A stretch of DNA of 5,755 nucleotides from Deltaproteobacteria bacterium (GTDB taxonomy: Bacteria; Myxococcota_A; Polyangia; Polyangiales; Ga0077539): the NCBI GenBank assembly GCA_947494865.1, contig CANMAT010000296.1:1-5755 (forward strand). The letters run 5' to 3'. The translations under genes and the position numbers were made by a program. How positions within the stretch are numbered: position 1 is the first letter of the stretch; every line of letters starts with the position of its first letter. The notes under the pieces are model-generated. The model had not been told where the DNA came from and did not search any database. It saw only the letters and a program-made list of their open reading frames with translations. Positions 4,982-5,755 of the stretch are shown piece after piece.

Positions 4982-5755
4982 GTGACGTTCGCGAAGCGAG
5001 GCAGCGCAGCGGTGCGGGTGTTGATTTCGCTCCTCGCGTGCGCGTCGCTGATCACCTGCGTGCGCCTCGGCGACGACCCCCGCCGCGCGGCCTCGGCGAG
5101 CAACGGGTGCGCCGCCGCGCCGGCGTCGCCCACGCGCTTTCTGCGGCAGCTCTCGCTCGACCTGCGCGGCGCGCCGCCCTCCCTCGCGGAGTATCAGCAG
5201 GTGGCGGCGGCGGGCGACGTCACCGACGCGATGGTCGACGCCATGCTCCGCGACGCGCGCTTTCTCGAGCGCGTGAAGCGATGGCACGCCGACCTCCTGT
5301 GGCCCAACATGGGCGGCTTCGAAATCACCGTGGGCGCGCGCCTCGTGGTGGTGCCTCCGCCCGAGCAGTATCTCACCGTCGACAACATCAACCCCGAGTG
5401 GCTCGTCGCCGCGATGGAGCGGCGCACCGAAGAGCCCGTGTGCCCGCCCGCCAGCGACCCCGCGCATCTCACCGCGGCGTCGTGTTGCACGGCGGCCGAG
5501 CGCAACCACCCGTCGTGCTGCCGCGTGCGCAACGCGCGCTACAACCCCGACGACCCCGCGTGCGTGGCGAAGTCGGCGGCGCTGCCCGCCACGTTCAGCT
5601 ACGGCGTGTCGCTCGGCGACCGGCAGCTGCGCGGGGGCGACCGCTACCTCGGCTGCGACGTGAACGTTCCGTATCCGCCGCCGCGCGTGGCCGCGAGCGA
5701 CGCGCGCTGGCCCCACGAGGCCTCGGGCCGCCCGTACTACGCCTCGCCCAAGGTA
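4982..5755 (+). CDS. Exported DUF1549-like protein (partial, 3' end beyond window)
   Basis: The frame is open from the start to the window edge with strong G/C third-position bias; 258 residues are visible from GTG 4982 (260 from ATG 4976). The N-terminus is a signal sequence: KR in the n-region, then VRVLISLLACASLIT. Cys20 (LLAC) or Cys26 (LITC) could be a lipobox cysteine, suggesting an exported, perhaps lipid-anchored protein. Residues 52-110 (RFLRQLSLDLRGAPPSLAEY ... LLWPNM) resemble the DUF1549 pattern LRRLSLDLTGLPPTxxE ... VDxLLxSxxxxERxxxxxxDL. That domain is known mainly from planctomycete and myxobacterial exported proteins of unclear function. A Cys-rich stretch follows (Cys154, 168, 169, 179, 180, 194, 225) with no CxxCH haem motif. 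The gene lies 130 bases past the phosphatase and probably forms a separate unit. Family assignment is by eye from the N-terminal third only. Confidence 0.7.
   Translation, partial: MTFAKRGSAAVRVLISLLACASLITCVRLGDDPRRAASASNGCAAAPASPTRFLRQLSLDLRGAPPSLAEYQQVAAAGDVTDAMVDAMLRDARFLERVKRWHADLLWPNMGGFEITVGARLVVVPPPEQYLTVDNINPEWLVAAMERRTEEPVCPPASDPAHLTAASCCTAAERNHPSCCRVRNARYNPDDPACVAKSAALPATFSYGVSLGDRQLRGGDRYLGCDVNVPYPPPRVAASDARWPHEASGRPYYASPKV

Noticed and set aside
4923..4985. A 20-codon open frame (ATG 4923 to TGA 4985) overlapping the start of the exported-protein gene, like a leader peptide
   Set aside because: It has no good Shine-Dalgarno and no regulatory amino-acid run, and it is the tail of a longer shadow frame. 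The overlap is suggestive but unsupported.
4778..5716. A 312-codon minus-strand open frame opposite the exported protein and the intergenic gap
   Set aside because: Composition is R/A/G-rich with no domain. The plus strand has a signal sequence, a DUF1549-like motif and a strong AGGAGG in the other direction.

Overview
The window is very GC-rich, with strong G/C preference at third codon positions. It carries an FHA-GAF-PP2C phosphatase, a BY-kinase-like exopolysaccharide ATPase and a DUF1549-type secreted protein. Together these suggest a large-genome, social or predatory deltaproteobacterial lineage, most likely Myxococcota (Polyangiales-like). That assignment is inferred from gene content and composition; there is no rRNA or other marker here.

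Layout. Bases 1-86 are the last 27 codons of an unidentified plus-strand gene, closed by a strong intrinsic terminator (108-143). Next come two minus-strand genes read right to left: a membrane phosphoglycosyl transferase (2115-1396), then a CpsD/Wzc-C-like P-loop ATPase of the BY-kinase family (1302-181). Both belong to exopolysaccharide or capsule synthesis. A divergent intergenic region of about 100 bp (2116-2218) separates them from a tight plus-strand operon of three genes: an RsbW/SpoIIAB-type HATPase (2219-2671), a STAS anti-anti-sigma protein (2675-3034) and a 602-residue FHA-GAF-PP2C phosphatase (3043-4851). After a structured 124-base gap, an exported, probably lipid-anchored DUF1549-like protein starts at 4982 (or 4976) and runs off the window.

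How the genes work together. The three plus-strand genes form a complete partner-switching circuit. The HATPase would bind a target (classically a sigma factor) and phosphorylate the STAS protein on its DSSG serine. The PP2C enzyme would remove that phosphate, so that STAS captures the HATPase and frees the target. The N-terminal FHA domain suggests the phosphatase is addressed by phosphothreonine, i.e. by Ser/Thr kinases, and the GAF domain adds a possible ligand input. No sigma factor or other target lies in the window. The back-to-back exopolysaccharide genes are candidates for control by the switch, but this rests on position only.

Most notable points: (i) the BY-kinase-like ATPase has lost the second Asp of its Walker A' motif, lacks a C-terminal Tyr cluster and has a long Tyr-dotted acidic N-terminal extension; (ii) the FHA domain is fused to the phosphatase of the partner switch; (iii) the DUF1549-like protein has a Cys-rich segment. 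I saw no tRNA, rRNA, CRISPR array, insertion sequence or phage feature.
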